Source of the DNA: M3007 sp031373665
GTDB lineage: Bacteria > Bacteroidota > Bacteroidia > Chitinophagales > Saprospiraceae
Assembly: GCA_031373665.1 (NCBI GenBank)
Contig: JANMMZ010000107.1
Location: 31,707-95,706, forward strand
Length of the DNA: 64,000 bases
Direction: 5' to 3'
The notes beneath the pieces are model-generated. The model did not search any database, was not told the origin of the DNA, and saw only the letters and a program-made list of their open reading frames with translations. A program made the translations under genes and the position numbers. Positions 9,243-16,558 of the stretch are shown in pieces (the stretch's first letter is position 1; the number at the start of each line of letters is the position of its first letter).

Positions 9243-10265
9243 ATGAACATATATTGGAACGATACGCTTAATTTTATTGGCAAACTAACACTAAGACGGC
9301 TTTGGAACCTTTCCAAAGTGTTTTCATCTTATTATGTCACCAAATGGACTCGGAAACCCATACAATGGGGGTTGCCAGTGACGGTGAGTATGGAGCCAAC
9401 TACTGCTTGCAACTTGCGTTGCCCGGAGTGTCCTTCTGGGTTGCGATCATTTACCCGTGAAACGGGGAATTTAAAAGAGGATTTTTTTAGGAAAACCATA
9501 GCGGAACTCCACCAGGATTTATTGTATTTGATTTTTTATTTTCAAGGTGAGCCATATATCAATCCGAAATTTTTGGATATGGTGCGCCATGCGAATGAAA
9601 AAAAAATATATACGATTACCAGCACCAATGGACATTTTTTAAATGATGAAAATGCACGGCTTACGGTAGAATCGGGGTTGGATCGGCTCATTATTTCGGT
9701 AGATGGCACTACTCAAGAAACCTATGAACAGTACCGTATAGCGGGCAATTTGGAACATGTGCTTGAAGGTGCGCGCAATGTAGTGAAGTGGAAAAAACAA
9801 TTGGGTGCCAAACATCCGCACATTATATTTCAGTTTTTGGTCGTCAAGCCCAATGAGCATCAAATACCAGAAATTTACAAGTTGGCCAGAGAAATAGGTA
9901 TAGATGAGGTGAAACTAAAATCGGCTCAAGTGTATGATTATAAAAATGGGAATCCACTAATACCTACCCAATCACAGTATGCCCGCTATAAACAGCAGGC
10001 CGACGGCACTTGGGATGTCAACTTTGCGTTGGATAACCACTGCTGGAAGTTGTGGCACTCTTGTGTGATTACTTGGAATGGATTGGTGGTGCCTTGCTGT
10101 TTTGATAAAGATGCGATACATCGGTTGGGTGACTTAAAAAAAGCCACATTCAAGCAACTTTGGCACAGCCAAGCGTACGTGGATTTTAGACGCGCTATCC
10201 TGAAAGGACGCGATCAAATTGATATTTGTACCAATTGTACGGAAGGGTGTGGAGTATTCTATTAG
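9243..10265 (+). CDS. Radical SAM/SPASM domain protein
   Basis: Start placed at ATG 9243 (340 residues) because the -7 element at 9208-9215 would make TTG 9213 untranscribed; ATG 9231 is the alternative. CNLRCPEC at residues about 56-63 is the CxxxCxxC motif that holds the SAM-cleaving 4Fe-4S cluster. The C-terminal Cys-rich part (HCWKLWHSC, VVPCCFDK, CTNCTEGC) is a SPASM domain holding auxiliary clusters. SPASM proteins often modify peptides or proteins, but no small precursor peptide gene is visible next to it, so the substrate is unknown. It is monocistronic: divergent from the adaptor gene and convergent with the epimerase gene. Confidence 0.9.
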   Translation: MNIYWNDTLNFIGKLTLRRLWNLSKVFSSYYVTKWTRKPIQWGLPVTVSMEPTTACNLRCPECPSGLRSFTRETGNLKEDFFRKTIAELHQDLLYLIFYFQGEPYINPKFLDMVRHANEKKIYTITSTNGHFLNDENARLTVESGLDRLIISVDGTTQETYEQYRIAGNLEHVLEGARNVVKWKKQLGAKHPHIIFQFLVVKPNEHQIPEIYKLAREIGIDEVKLKSAQVYDYKNGNPLIPTQSQYARYKQQADGTWDVNFALDNHCWKLWHSCVITWNGLVVPCCFDKDAIHRLGDLKKATFKQLWHSQAYVDFRRAILKGRDQIDICTNCTEGCGVFY

Positions 10266-10314
10266 ACCTGACTCCTTGCTATAATCCTGCTGAAGGAGAG
10301 GCGTCTATAGCCAA

Positions 10315-10719
10315 CTACATGCTCTGGCAAAGTTCTATCAATACCCCATTGGTTGACTTTGGGTGTAAAAAAGCCACCCATTTTTGATCTGCTCCGCGTT
10401 TGGGTTCGGTGTTTAGTGCTACAAAACCTTCTGCCTCAAGTCTTGCTATTTCGACTTTAATATCGGCTACTTCAAATGCAATATGGTGAATACCTTCACC
10501 GCGTTTCTCTATAAATTTTCCGATAGGGCTATCAGGGTCGGAGGCTTCCAGTAGTTCTATTTTTGAGTCTCCAACCTGAAAAAAAGAGGTCGTCACCTTT
10601 TCAGACTCCACGCTTTCGGTTTTATAATGGGCTACACCAAGCAGTTTTCTAAACAGTTCGTTGCTGTTTTGAAGGTCTTTTACTGCTATGCCTATGTGTT
10701 CGATTTTCAGGAGGCTCAT
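10315..10719 (-). CDS. mce: Methylmalonyl-CoA epimerase
   Basis: Converts (2S)- to (2R)-methylmalonyl-CoA in the succinyl-CoA/propionyl-CoA route. Two vicinal-oxygen-chelate halves are visible: KIEHIGIAVKDL and GIHHIAFEV supply metal-binding His residues, and GVLIELCQ supplies the C-terminal Glu. I chose the ATG at 10719 (134 residues, MSLLKIEHIG) because it overlaps the stop of the upstream gene as ATGA, a classic translational-coupling arrangement; a start five codons further upstream (10734) would overlap by 19 nt. Confidence 0.93.
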   Translation of the reverse strand: MSLLKIEHIGIAVKDLQNSNELFRKLLGVAHYKTESVESEKVTTSFFQVGDSKIELLEASDPDSPIGKFIEKRGEGIHHIAFEVADIKVEIARLEAEGFVALNTEPKRGADQKWVAFLHPKSTNGVLIELCQSM

Positions 10720-11756
10720 TTTTTCTTGATCCAAATTTGTTGTTCTCCAGTTAGTTTTTGAAGTTCTTTTATGCGGTCTTGTACTTCTGCATATTTGGTG
10801 TATTTGAACTCAATACCTACTTGATAACCGCTTTTTTGTAAATAATAGACCTCGTAGCCTGCATTTTTCAGCATATTTCTCAGGCGATCTGCATTGGTTT
10901 TGTCCTGAAGGGTAGCTGCCACCAATATGCATGTTTTACCACCTATATCGTTGCGAGCATCGTTTATTTTCTTGTTTACTGATTCAGATGCTGCTTTGTC
11001 CAAGGCTTCTTTTACGGTTTCCGGCTCTTTGGGTTCTTCTTCGTCTGCTGCTTTCCTGATTTGTTCGGCTGGTGTTTCTGTTTTTACAATGGGCGTTGGC
11101 TGATCACCTAGGTTTTCTTTGTGCTTTTTCCAGTACCAGTATCCGCCACCCAATGCCGCTAAAAGGAAAAACACGGATAGGGCGATCCATACATTATTAC
11201 CATTAGAGTTACTATGCTGAGGCACCTCCGTTACGACTGATACAGGTGCTGCTTTGGTCGGCGCAACAGTTGCTACTTGAGTCGTGGTAGGGGCGGTGGT
11301 ATTTGGCTCTATTGGTTTTTCAATTTCTCTTGACCGAGCTATTGGCGAAAACTGAAGTGGTGGTAACCCATAAGATGCGGTATTGAAATTGGCGGCATCG
11401 GGCAAAAACTGAATTTTTTGCACATAGTTCTTATACAAGCGTCCGACACCATTCAGGGTCACGATTTCTCGCTGTCCGAGTAATTGATGGGTCTTTTCCA
11501 CAAACTCGCTGATGATACTGCGAGCATCTTCTGCGCTGATACTGTGGGTACGCATCAATTCATCCACGAGAATGCCATCATCCACCGTTAAATTTTCACT
11601 AAAAGAAAGTGTTTTCGCTGGAGGATTGACCGTGCCCCCTGCAAAATCAGCAGAAGCGGGCGTACGGGTAGCCGTAAAACCACCCAAAGATGGGATCACG
11701 AGGGAGTCGTGTAAGAAAAGTAGTTTTTCTATATGTGCCGCAATATCTATTTGCAT
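10716..11756 (-). CDS. HU-CCDC81 / SPOR domain membrane protein
   Basis: 346 residues. The N-terminal ~130 residues resemble the paired bacterial HU-CCDC81 domains found in Bacteroidota (VIPSLGGFTA, VTLNGVGRLYKN). A transmembrane helix follows (about 190-210, WIALSVFFLLAALGGGYWYW), then an acidic linker, and a C-terminal SPOR domain (about 272-346, CILVAATLQD ... YEVYYLQKSGYQVGIEF), which binds denuded peptidoglycan glycans at division sites. This suggests a septal or envelope protein whose HU-like part lies in the cytoplasm. Its TGA overlaps the epimerase ATG. Promoter element at 11794-11801. Confidence 0.88.
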   Translation of the reverse strand: MQIDIAAHIEKLLFLHDSLVIPSLGGFTATRTPASADFAGGTVNPPAKTLSFSENLTVDDGILVDELMRTHSISAEDARSIISEFVEKTHQLLGQREIVTLNGVGRLYKNYVQKIQFLPDAANFNTASYGLPPLQFSPIARSREIEKPIEPNTTAPTTTQVATVAPTKAAPVSVVTEVPQHSNSNGNNVWIALSVFFLLAALGGGYWYWKKHKENLGDQPTPIVKTETPAEQIRKAADEEEPKEPETVKEALDKAASESVNKKINDARNDIGGKTCILVAATLQDKTNADRLRNMLKNAGYEVYYLQKSGYQVGIEFKYTKYAEVQDRIKELQKLTGEQQIWIKKK

Positions 11757-11793
11757 GTATCACTATTGGGTTAAGCAAATGCCCTGAATGGCA

Positions 11794-11801
11794 CAAAAGT
11801 A
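11794..11801 (-). promoter_or_regulatory. TAnnTTTG -7 element for the HU-CCDC81/SPOR gene
   Basis: Minus-strand TACTTTTG, 38 nt before the ATG at 11756; same core as the elements at 9208, 14626 and 20235. Confidence 0.65.
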
Positions 11802-11926
11802 GGCTATTTTTAAAATAGCACCAAGCCAATATGATAAATAACACCTCCAAATGAAATTTTTAAGACAATTTAACGGTTTTTTAAAGATAAAAAACGCCTT
11901 ATGGTGTACGAAATATAATAAGTATG

Positions 11927-11934
11927 TAATTTTG
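11927..11934 (+). promoter_or_regulatory. TAnnTTTG -7 element for the NrtR-type regulator
   Basis: TAATTTTG, 45 nt before the ATG at 11979; predicted transcription start about 11941, at the edge of the repeat pair described at 11943-11971. Confidence 0.6.
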
Positions 11935-11942
11935 AGGCGAAC

Positions 11943-11971
11943 TATAATTGTAAGCAAAAAATTATAAGCAA
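11943..11971 (+). promoter_or_regulatory. Candidate operator of the NrtR-type regulator
   Basis: Two overlapping symmetries at the predicted transcription start: an inverted repeat TATAATT (11943-11949) / AATTATA (11960-11966), and a direct repeat AATTGTAAGCAA (11946-11957) / AATTATAAGCAA (11960-11971), one mismatch, 14 nt apart. Its place fits autorepression; binding is inferred. Confidence 0.4.
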
Positions 11972-11978
11972 CCTATTT

Positions 11979-12752
11979 ATGAGTGAAGTCGAAAGTTTTT
12001 TCAAATCGGCTTTTTCCGTTGACAACGTGATTTTTGGTTTTGATGGTGGCGACCTGAAGATTCTATTAATTCAACGAGGGGCACACCCCTTTCAAGGAAA
12101 GTGGGCATTGCCCGGTGATTTGGTTTATCCTAATGAGGATCTGGATACAGCAGCGGCAAGGGTATTGGAGCAACTGACAGGTCTGCGAGGAGTATATCTG
12201 GAACAGGTCAAAACCTTTGGGGCGGTCAATCGTCACCCATTGGGTCGGGTCATTACTGTTGCTTACTACTCTTTGGTAAAGATCAGTAAGTTTGCACTTA
12301 CCCCTTCTTCATTTGCCCAAACGGTACAGTGGTATTCACTTTCAGAAGTGGGCGACTTGGCCTTCGATCACAACCTTATTTTGGAGAGTTGCCTGCGTCG
12401 GTTGAAGCGCAAAGTGCGTTCTGCCCCCGTTGGTTTCGAGTTGTTACCACCTAAATTTACCCTCACAGAGCTACAACATCTGTATGAATCAGTGCTGGGT
12501 TTGCGCGAAGGGTTGGATAAGCGTAATTTTAGGAAAAAATTCCTTTCGATGGATCTATTGGTAGAATGTGAAGAGATGCAAGCGGGTGTAGCACACCGGC
12601 CGGCTAAACTATATCAGTTTGACAAACAAAAATATGAACAATTCATACGGGAAGGTTATGTATTTGATATCAAAGAAACGGCTAAGATAAAAACGCAACA
12701 AGTGCAGGGCCTACCTAGCAAAACCAAACAATTAGCCTTGATGGTAGGTTAG
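11979..12752 (+). CDS. NrtR-family transcriptional regulator with degenerate Nudix domain
   Basis: 257 residues: Nudix-like fold (about 1-145) followed by a winged-helix domain (about 150-235, FTLTELQHLYESVLG ... LDKRNFRKKF), the NrtR architecture. The Nudix box, normally G-x5-E-x7-R-E-U-x-E-E-x-G-U, reads RVLEQLTGL at its core, so the catalytic Glu residues are Val, Gln and Leu and hydrolysis is unlikely. In Bacteroidota such proteins, for example the AraR-type relatives, use the dead Nudix fold to sense a small ligand. No metabolic operon is attached, so the ligand and targets are unknown. Convergent with the SH3 gene. Confidence 0.88.
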   Translation: MSEVESFFKSAFSVDNVIFGFDGGDLKILLIQRGAHPFQGKWALPGDLVYPNEDLDTAAARVLEQLTGLRGVYLEQVKTFGAVNRHPLGRVITVAYYSLVKISKFALTPSSFAQTVQWYSLSEVGDLAFDHNLILESCLRRLKRKVRSAPVGFELLPPKFTLTELQHLYESVLGLREGLDKRNFRKKFLSMDLLVECEEMQAGVAHRPAKLYQFDKQKYEQFIREGYVFDIKETAKIKTQQVQGLPSKTKQLALMVG

Positions 12753-12815
12753 TGGGATGGCAACAGCATGGAGCAGGACACCTAATTGATTTGGATACTC
12801 AGTACTTATGGTTTT

Positions 12816-13451
12816 TCAATCCATGACACCTTTGCGTTTCATTTTATAATAGTGTACACCAGCACCAAAAACCCAGCCTTCTTTACCCGATTTGGTGCGC
12901 ACTTTAACCCAGTGATCACTTACTTTTTCGTAGCCAAGGCTTATTTCTTCGGCTTTTTCGCTTTTTTTGCCTAAAAAAGTGACGGCATCATATAGTTTAA
13001 GCGTCGTGACTACATCGCCTTTGAGTCCGGGCGTTTTCCGCAGTTTTAGCTCATCAATCGTGACATAGAGGATAGATTGCCCATCTTTAGGGGCAGCAGG
13101 TTTGTCTGTTTTTGAAGCCGTGGCAGGCGTAGGACTTAGTTTGGCACTACTGGGTGTACTTTGCACCACAGGTCGGTCGGGAGCCTTGCCGGGGGTAGGC
13201 ATGGGGGTGGTTGTAGGTGGCGGCGGCGGTGCGGATGGCGGCGGTGATGCAGGAGTAGATTGCGGGGTAGCATTGGGGGGTGGTTGATAGATCGTATCGT
13301 GCTTCACCGGGCGATCTTCCAGTTCATCAGCGATGGTGCTGACGTGGCGCACAAGGTCGGAGCGGCGTGCAGAACACTTTGAAACAGCCCATAAGGCCAC
13401 ACAACCCAAAAATGCGAATAGTATAAGCGAATCAGTTTTCGGTAACTTCAT
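12816..13451 (-). CDS. Membrane-anchored SH3b-domain protein
   Basis: 211 residues. Hydrophobic N-terminal segment (about 9-25), a Pro/Thr/Ser-rich linker (about 55-120, runs of PPP), then a bacterial SH3 domain (about 127-200: ELKLRKTPGLKGDVVTTLKLYD and WVKVRTKSGKEGWVFG). Such modules usually bind cell-wall peptides or mediate envelope contacts; the long Pro linker would span periplasm. A Cys follows the hydrophobic stretch (VSKCS), but it is not a good lipobox. Divergent from dprA over 56 nt. Confidence 0.8.
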   Translation of the reverse strand: MKLPKTDSLILFAFLGCVALWAVSKCSARRSDLVRHVSTIADELEDRPVKHDTIYQPPPNATPQSTPASPPPSAPPPPPTTTPMPTPGKAPDRPVVQSTPSSAKLSPTPATASKTDKPAAPKDGQSILYVTIDELKLRKTPGLKGDVVTTLKLYDAVTFLGKKSEKAEEISLGYEKVSDHWVKVRTKSGKEGWVFGAGVHYYKMKRKGVMD

Positions 13452-13471
13452 GTATGATTTGAATTATTGCA

Positions 13472-13479
13472 CAAAAATA
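13472..13479 (-). promoter_or_regulatory. TAnnTTTG -7 element for the SH3b gene
   Basis: Minus-strand TATTTTTG, 21 nt before the ATG at 13451, within the short divergent gap to dprA. Confidence 0.55.
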
Positions 13480-13507
13480 CGTCATTTAGAATTCTAGTTC
13501 CAAAAAA

Positions 13508-14617
13508 ATGCAGGACAGCCTTCAACATCAGATTGCTTTGACCTTGGTGCCGCAGGTAGGAGCCATCACTGCCAAGATATTGGTGAGTTATTGCGGTAGC
13601 GCAGAAGCGGTATTTAAAGCCTCCAGAAAAGAGTTGCTCAAAATACCGAGTATAGGGCCACTCACGGTTGATTATATTCAAGAGGGCTCTACTGCGCTTG
13701 ACATAGCCGAAAAAGAACTTGAGTTTATAGAGAAAAACAACATACAAGCCCTCTTTTACACCCACCCCAAATACCCAGCACGCCTAAAATTATGTAATGA
13801 TTGTCCTGCGTTACTCTATTTCAAAGGTTCTGATCTTGATTTATTGTCTGCTTCGCGCATCGTAGCGATGGTGGGTACTCGCCAGCCAACCGAGCATGGG
13901 CGTGCTATATGCGAAGACATTATAGAAGGGCTGCGCGCTTACAATGTACTCATCGTCAGTGGATTGGCTTTTGGTATTGACATTACTTCACATCGAAAGG
14001 CTACCAGCCTTGATATACCCAATATAGGGGTTTTGGGGCACGGTTTGGGGTCTATTTATCCGGCACAACACAAAAGCGTAGCCCAAAGGATGGTTGAAAA
14101 CGGGGGACTGCTCTCCGAATTCCTTTCGGAAGCCAAACCAGATCGCGAAAATTTCCCCATGCGCAACCGTATTATTGCAGGGCTTTGCGATGCCCTAATC
14201 GTGGTAGAGACGGCTGCCTCCGGCGGCTCTATGATCTCTGCCGATCTCGCAGCCCGCTATGAGCGTGAAATATTTGCGGTACCGGGCCGAGCCAATGATC
14301 CTAAAAGTACGGGCTGTAACCAACTCATTAAAAGTAACAAGGCCAAACTCATCGAAAACGCCCACGATTTAGCCGTGGCTATGCAATGGGCTGAAAGCGG
14401 AAAACCTCGCGTCATTCAAGCCCAATTATTCCTTGATTTGACCGATGCCGAGCAAAATATCGTCCAGATCATCCGGCAAAAACCCGAAATTGCCATTGAT
14501 GAATTGGTAATATCCTCAAAATTATCGTCTGGAGAATTGGCAGCCTTGGTGCTGGGGCTGGAGTTCAAGTCAGTCATTCGGACATTGCCTGGAAAGCGAT
14601 ACATGGTAATTGGGTAA
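13508..14617 (+). CDS. dprA: DNA-processing protein DprA
   Basis: 369 residues, standard length. Protects incoming single-stranded DNA and loads RecA during natural transformation. N-terminal helix-hairpin-helix/SAM-like region (LLKIPSIGPLTVDYI), Rossmann core with VGTRQPTEHGR, SGLAFGIDITSHRKA, FPMRNRIIAGL and ASGGSMISADLAARY, and a C-terminal winged-helix domain (about 300-369). All core motifs are intact, so the organism may be transformable. Its stop lies 8 nt before the -7 element of the next gene. Confidence 0.96.
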   Translation: MQDSLQHQIALTLVPQVGAITAKILVSYCGSAEAVFKASRKELLKIPSIGPLTVDYIQEGSTALDIAEKELEFIEKNNIQALFYTHPKYPARLKLCNDCPALLYFKGSDLDLLSASRIVAMVGTRQPTEHGRAICEDIIEGLRAYNVLIVSGLAFGIDITSHRKATSLDIPNIGVLGHGLGSIYPAQHKSVAQRMVENGGLLSEFLSEAKPDRENFPMRNRIIAGLCDALIVVETAASGGSMISADLAARYEREIFAVPGRANDPKSTGCNQLIKSNKAKLIENAHDLAVAMQWAESGKPRVIQAQLFLDLTDAEQNIVQIIRQKPEIAIDELVISSKLSSGELAALVLGLEFKSVIRTLPGKRYMVIG

Positions 14618-14625
14618 TTCTTTTG

Positions 14626-14633
14626 TACTTTTG
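14626..14633 (+). promoter_or_regulatory. TAnnTTTG -7 element for the barrel-gldD pair
   Basis: TACTTTTG preceded by G, immediately after dprA and 50 nt before the ATG at 14683. Confidence 0.65.
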
Positions 14634-14682
14634 CCCTCTAAATAACGGTAAAATAATAACTTATCCTTTTTATCTGAATAAT

Positions 14683-15426
14683 ATGGCACTACGCAATTTA
14701 CTCATTTTTATGGTATCGCTCATGCTAAGCCTATCAGTATCGGCACAATCCACGGCTTATGTACTACAGGGAGGCTTGACCATCGGTTCGCAACGCTGGG
14801 ACAACTCCTTTGATCGGGAACTCCTGTTTGCTCCACATGGTGCCATCAGTATTGAAACCGTTAATAATGAGACCAATAACGCATCGTTATTTATGCAGAT
14901 TGGATACCATATTAAGGGGAGTGCCACCCGATTTCGCTATGTAAATATTATATCAGGTGCACCCGGACGGCAATTTGTTGAGGAGTTTCGATTCAATAAT
15001 ATTTCCATGGTTTTCGGAGCAAAAGCGAAGCGAGACTGGAACAAGGCCAAAGGCTCTAAGTATTATTATTTTGGTGGTGTTCGCGGTGATTATACGTACA
15101 GCACCAATATTGATGAGTTGGGCTCTAACAATCCCATCAATCGCCTTTTTTACCCCAATGTATTTTATATGAACCGTTGGATGGGCGGGGTATCGGCTGG
15201 GGCTGGTCTCGAAATGAAATTTTCAGAATTGATCGGTGGCGAACTAAAACTCTCCATCTCTCCCGATTTTACCCTCCAATACTCACAGCCAGCCATACCC
15301 AATGTCATAGATCCACTCAATCAATCAGGCACCACCACGATAGCGCAAAGGCGGATACGCAATGTTTCGATAGAATTGACGTTCGGATTGCGATTGCTTC
15401 ACAAAGTGGTGTATGTGGAAGATTAG
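14683..15426 (+). CDS. Outer-membrane beta-barrel protein, function unknown
   Basis: 247 residues from ATG 14683; the open frame extends left to TTG 14623, but that lies upstream of the -7 box and lacks signal-peptide character. The signal peptide ends VSAQS. The rest alternates polar and hydrophobic residues with aromatic-rich strands (YYYFGGVRGDYTY, MGGVSAGAGLEMKFSE, VSIELTFGLRLLH), typical of a small porin-like barrel of the PorT/OmpW size class. It lies 20 nt upstream of gldD, probably cotranscribed, which hints at an envelope or gliding role; that link is inference. Confidence 0.75.
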   Translation: MALRNLLIFMVSLMLSLSVSAQSTAYVLQGGLTIGSQRWDNSFDRELLFAPHGAISIETVNNETNNASLFMQIGYHIKGSATRFRYVNIISGAPGRQFVEEFRFNNISMVFGAKAKRDWNKAKGSKYYYFGGVRGDYTYSTNIDELGSNNPINRLFYPNVFYMNRWMGGVSAGAGLEMKFSELIGGELKLSISPDFTLQYSQPAIPNVIDPLNQSGTTTIAQRRIRNVSIELTFGLRLLHKVVYVED

Positions 15427-15446
15427 TAAACTTATTTTATAGAAGA

Positions 15447-16055
15447 ATGGCTCGAAATTTTATTGCATTATCTATTACAATAGTGGTTTTCATCTGCTTT
15501 TTACAAGCCTGTGATGACACCCTTACCGTGCCAAAGCCTCGCGCCTATCCCCGTGTGATCTACCCTGAAAAAGCCTATAAGCCTTTTGATGCCTCCTACT
15601 GCGATTTTACTTTTGAGCAGCCCGTGTATGCTCAGGTGGAGCAAGATACTACTTTTTTTGGTAAAAAACCAAATTCCAATTGTTGGTTTAATCTAGTTGT
15701 ACCGAGTCTTAATGCTAAAATTTATTGCAGTTATAGTGATATCAAAAGTCGTAAAGATTTTGATGATCTGGTCGAAGATGTGTTTAGAATGACCAATCAG
15801 CACAATATCAAAGCCAGTTTTATTGACGAAATACCCATACATCGCCCTTCTGACAATGTGCACGGGCTCATATTTCATGTAGAAGGTGCGGCCGCTAGTT
15901 CCTACCAGTTTTTTTTAACCGATACCACAGAACATTTTTTTAGGGGCGCACTGTATTTCAACACCAAAACCCGTCCCGACTCCCTTGCTCCGGTCATTAA
16001 TTTTATGAAACAAGATGTAGAGCGTTTGGTGGAGACCTTGAAGTGGAAACAGTAG
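15447..16055 (+). CDS. gldD: Gliding motility lipoprotein GldD
   Basis: 202 residues from ATG 15447; the longer open frame to 15177 overlaps the barrel gene and is not used. Signal peptide with lipobox LQAC, then PKPRAYPRVIYPEKAY, CWFNLVVPSLNAKIYCSY, a central helix, and C-terminal HFFRGALYFNTKTRPDSLAPVINF and DVERLVETLKWK, the pattern of GldD. In Flavobacterium johnsoniae GldD is required for gliding and belongs with the gld/T9SS set. Its presence supports T9SS export of the sorting-domain proteins in this window. Confidence 0.93.
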   Translation: MARNFIALSITIVVFICFLQACDDTLTVPKPRAYPRVIYPEKAYKPFDASYCDFTFEQPVYAQVEQDTTFFGKKPNSNCWFNLVVPSLNAKIYCSYSDIKSRKDFDDLVEDVFRMTNQHNIKASFIDEIPIHRPSDNVHGLIFHVEGAAASSYQFFLTDTTEHFFRGALYFNTKTRPDSLAPVINFMKQDVERLVETLKWKQ

Positions 16056-16063
16056 GCCCCGCC

Positions 16064-16210
16064 TCCTAAGAGCCGTTCCACAGTATCTAAGTGTTCGCGC
16101 ATCACGGCCAACTCACTTGCGATGGCCATACTGATATTCAAGACCCGTTCTGCACCGGGGATCTTCAAAAAAATAAGGCCGTTGGCCAAAGGCCTTATTT
16201 TCCAGCCAAT
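16064..16210 (-). pseudogene. Short coding relic on the minus strand
   Basis: Minus-strand frame reading LKIPGAERVLNIS then MAIASELAVMREHLDTVERLL, an amphipathic helix with protein-like composition, bounded upstream by a stop at 16211-16213 and running into antisense gldD. There is no ATG before the conserved-looking part, and a perfect terminator-like stem cuts through its beginning. I do not recognise the family. Most likely the broken end of a lost gene; a chance frame is possible. Confidence 0.35.
16170..16201 (-). terminator. Bidirectional intrinsic terminator
   Basis: Perfect 11-bp stem (16170-16180 with 16191-16201), 10-nt loop. On the minus strand the stem is followed by a run of T; on the plus strand by TTATTTT from the arm itself. 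It can end the gldD transcript and any leftward transcript. Confidence 0.75.
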
Positions 16211-16483
16211 TTAATATAATCCATGGTTGATATTTAGATATATTTATCTAAGTACGCTTACCGTCAATGTAGGCACAAGCTACAGACATTTTCAAGGATC
16301 AGGTTTTCAAAAAATGGTTTTTGAGTGTTTAGATCGCCTAAAATCCGCCAAAACCACCTTTTGTAAAATTTATTTTCGCAAAATGCTAGGTTGAATTAAA
16401 ATACATATTACTTTTCGACCTGAAATCAGAATTGTTCAGTTTTAAAAATTTCAATTTCATGTTTTTCATCCGTTTACATCCAC
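16202..16483 (+). other. AT-rich intergenic stretch without a gene
   Basis: No credible coding frame or TAnnTTTG element. The only structure I see is a small perfect hairpin, TTAGATA (16234-16240) with TATCTAA (16245-16251), loop TATT. Confidence 0.6.
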
Positions 16484-16536
16484 GCCGGAAAAATGCTTGA
16501 GATAGGTTTATCCTCACTTTTTTCCGGCCATTTTTA
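16484..16536 (+). promoter_or_regulatory. Leader hairpin before the EF-G paralogue
   Basis: Perfect 10-bp inverted repeat GCCGGAAAAA (16484-16493) / TTTTTCCGGC (16519-16528) around a 25-nt loop that itself can form GATA/TATC. It is followed by CATTTTTAA and lies 30 nt before the start codon, so it can act as an intrinsic terminator or attenuator-like leader element. Confidence 0.5.
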
Positions 16537-16558
16537 ACCAAACCAATAGTTCTTACCT

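Noticed and set aside
9243..10265. RiPP maturation locus around the SPASM protein
   Set aside because: No small precursor ORF, transporter or protease is adjacent; neighbours are divergent or convergent housekeeping genes.
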